This document shows positions 6,583 to 8,547 of a stretch of 8,547 nt of DNA, piece after piece. The translations under genes were made by a program, and so were the position numbers. The notes under the pieces were generated by a model that saw nothing but the letters and a program-made list of their open reading frames with translations, ran no database searches and had not been told where the DNA came from. The first letter of the stretch is position 1, and each line of letters begins with the position of its first letter. The DNA is from an uncultured Clostridia bacterium (GTDB lineage: Bacteria; Bacillota_A; Clostridia; TANB77; CAG-508), in contig CALXJS010000060.1 in the NCBI GenBank assembly GCA_944388685.1, positions 1-8,547 on the forward strand, in the 5' to 3' direction.

Positions 6583-7764
6583 ATCCCTAGTCTCTCTCGC
6601 TATCATAAGTTCTTCATTGGTTGGAATTACAAACGTTCTAACTTTCGCATCTTCGGCTGTAATTTCTGCTTCTATACCTTTTACTTTTTGATTTTTTTCT
6701 TTGTCTATTTTGACACCCAATACCTCTAAATAATCACAAATGGCTTCTCTAGATTCTTGCCCTTTTTCGCCTACACCTGCTGTAAATGTCAAAATATCAA
6801 ATCCATTCATTGCCACTGCACATCTCGCTACATAACAAGCTACTAGATAATGAAAATTATCCAGTGCAAGAATAGATCTCTCATCCTCAGCCTTTGCTTC
6901 TGCTTCTATATCACGAAAATCAACTGAAACACCAGATATTCCATAAGCCCCTGAATGTTTATTTAAAATTTTCTCCATATCATCTGGTTTTAAGTTTTCT
7001 TTTTTCATAAGGTATGTAACTACTGATGGATCTAAATCTCCACTTCTGGTTCCCATAGAAATACCACCAAGTGGTGTTAATCCCATGCTCGTTTCTACTG
7101 ACTTTCCATTTTGAATTGCACAAACACTAGCACCTTGTCCTAAATGACAATTAATAATTTTTAATTCTTTGATATCTTTCTCTACCAATTCTGCTACTCT
7201 ATTTGCCACAAACTGATGGGAAGTTCCATGAAATCCATATTTTCTAATATTATATTTTTCATAATACGCATATGGTATTGGGTAAATATATCTTTCTTTT
7301 TCTAGTGTTTGATGAAATGCTGTATCAAACACTGCTACCATTTTTATACCTGGTGCTAATTTTTTACAAGCTTTAATTCCTAAGATTGCTGCTGGATTAT
7401 GTAATGGTGCCAAATCTACACATTGTTCAATTTCTTTTATGACTTCATCTGTAATAACAACTGATTTCTTAAATTTTTCGCCACCGTGAACCACTCTATG
7501 TCCAATACCAGCTAATTCTTCTAAATTTTTTATTACCCCATAATGCTTATTGGTTAATCTACTTAAGACAAATGAAATCGCTTTATCATGATTTTTAGCA
7601 TAATGCTCAAATTTGTGAACTTCTCCATTTACTTTATGTGTCAAAAAGGAATCTGCTTGACCAATTCTTTCAAAATATCCTTTTGCTAAAACACTCTCTG
7701 TTTGCATATCAATGACTTGATACTTCAATGACGAACTTCCTGAGTTTAACACTAATATTTTCAT
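6577..7764 (-). CDS. ackA: Acetate kinase, canonical copy next to pta (copy A)
   Basis: Converts acetyl phosphate and ADP to acetate and ATP, the substrate-level phosphorylation step that follows Pta, encoded just upstream on the same strand. At 395 residues it is near family length. Active-site residues by comparison with the Methanosarcina enzyme are Asn7, Arg90, His122, Asp147, His179, His207, Arg240 and Glu384. YGFHGTSH (176-183) keeps the acetate-pocket Phe178, and SMGTRSGDLDPS (236-247) keeps the conserved Gly238. FTAGVGE (327-333) is the usual ATP-site motif. In both copies the CHLGQG motif has Gln210 where the Methanosarcina enzyme has Asn211. The start has GAGAGG five bases upstream. 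The C terminus ends ARETRDC; the last codon and stop come from the palindromic element, so the native tail was probably replaced over a few residues. The end is poorly conserved in this family, so activity is probably unaffected. Confidence 0.95.
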   Translation of the reverse strand: MKILVLNSGSSSLKYQVIDMQTESVLAKGYFERIGQADSFLTHKVNGEVHKFEHYAKNHDKAISFVLSRLTNKHYGVIKNLEELAGIGHRVVHGGEKFKKSVVITDEVIKEIEQCVDLAPLHNPAAILGIKACKKLAPGIKMVAVFDTAFHQTLEKERYIYPIPYAYYEKYNIRKYGFHGTSHQFVANRVAELVEKDIKELKIINCHLGQGASVCAIQNGKSVETSMGLTPLGGISMGTRSGDLDPSVVTYLMKKENLKPDDMEKILNKHSGAYGISGVSVDFRDIEAEAKAEDERSILALDNFHYLVACYVARCAVAMNGFDILTFTAGVGEKGQESREAICDYLEVLGVKIDKEKNQKVKGIEAEITAEDAKVRTFVIPTNEELMIARETRDC

Positions 7765-7783
7765 AAATACCTCTCTTTATTTT

Positions 7784-7832
7784 AAAATTTCTTTTAATAC
7801 CATATATTCAAATTTATGAGGTATTAAATTTT
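7784..7832 (-). promoter_or_regulatory. Possible RNA hairpin in the pta-ackA leader
   Basis: In the 138-base gap between pta and ackA copy A, TAATACC (7826-7820) can pair with GGTATTA (7801-7795), and AAAATTT (7832-7826) with AAATTTT (7790-7784), leaving a small bulge. The stem ends about 20 bases before the ackA start codon. It has no trailing U-tract. It could tune the Pta:AckA ratio by processing or pausing, or be chance in AT-rich sequence. I see no clear promoter in this gap, so the genes are probably co-transcribed. Confidence 0.3.
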
Positions 7833-7902
7833 CATTTTTTCTTCTCTTGTATTGTATTTATCAATTATTTCGTGCTTCATAATATTTTTCTCTATTATGT
7901 TA

Positions 7903-8547
<645 letters not shown>

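Overview
The window is a compact, AT-rich stretch of what looks like a low-GC Gram-positive chromosome, most likely a clostridial anaerobe. This is inferred from the codon bias (AGA, ACA, TTA, GGA, ATA), from strong AAGGAGG-type ribosome binding sites, from a pta-ackA acetate fermentation module, and from an IMP dehydrogenase of a type I know from Clostridia. No rRNA or tRNA is present to settle the species. Every gene I can support lies on the minus strand, so transcription runs from high to low coordinates.

In transcription order the layout is as follows. (1) The 3' two thirds of pta (phosphate acetyltransferase) enters from the right edge. (2) A first acetate kinase gene follows (7764-6577, called ackA copy A). 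(3) A 124-bp imperfect palindrome, probably a MITE-like or REP-like element, supplies that gene's last codon and stop. (4) A second, diverged acetate kinase gene follows (6412-5222, copy B). (5) Next is a 50-codon Asn/Gln-rich small ORF of unknown function. (6) A 65-bp REP-like insert flanked by a 12-bp direct repeat comes next. (7) Two half-transporter genes follow that together make one heterodimeric ABC exporter. (8) After a good sigma-70-type promoter comes guaB, whose C-terminal end lies beyond the left edge.

Pta converts acetyl-CoA to acetyl phosphate and AckA uses acetyl phosphate to make ATP and acetate, so the right half is the classic ATP-yielding acetate pathway. The unusual part is the tandem duplication of ackA. 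Copy A keeps the usual active-site residues. Copy B keeps the catalytic residues but has Ala in place of the Phe of the acetate-methyl pocket, and Val in place of a conserved Gly in the ATP-binding region. The ABC pair shows the expected division of labour: one subunit has degenerate Walker B and switch residues, and the other has a degenerate signature motif, leaving one consensus and one degenerate ATP site.

Most of the window is ordinary metabolism and transport, and I see no clear new multi-gene system. The best leads are the diverged acetate kinase, two small repeat elements that have remodelled gene ends, and a hairpin that may bring a distant Shine-Dalgarno sequence up to the start of the second ABC gene. 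No U-tract intrinsic terminator is visible between any of the genes, so read-through between neighbours is plausible. The gaps between genes are all under 170 bases and are described in the entries below.
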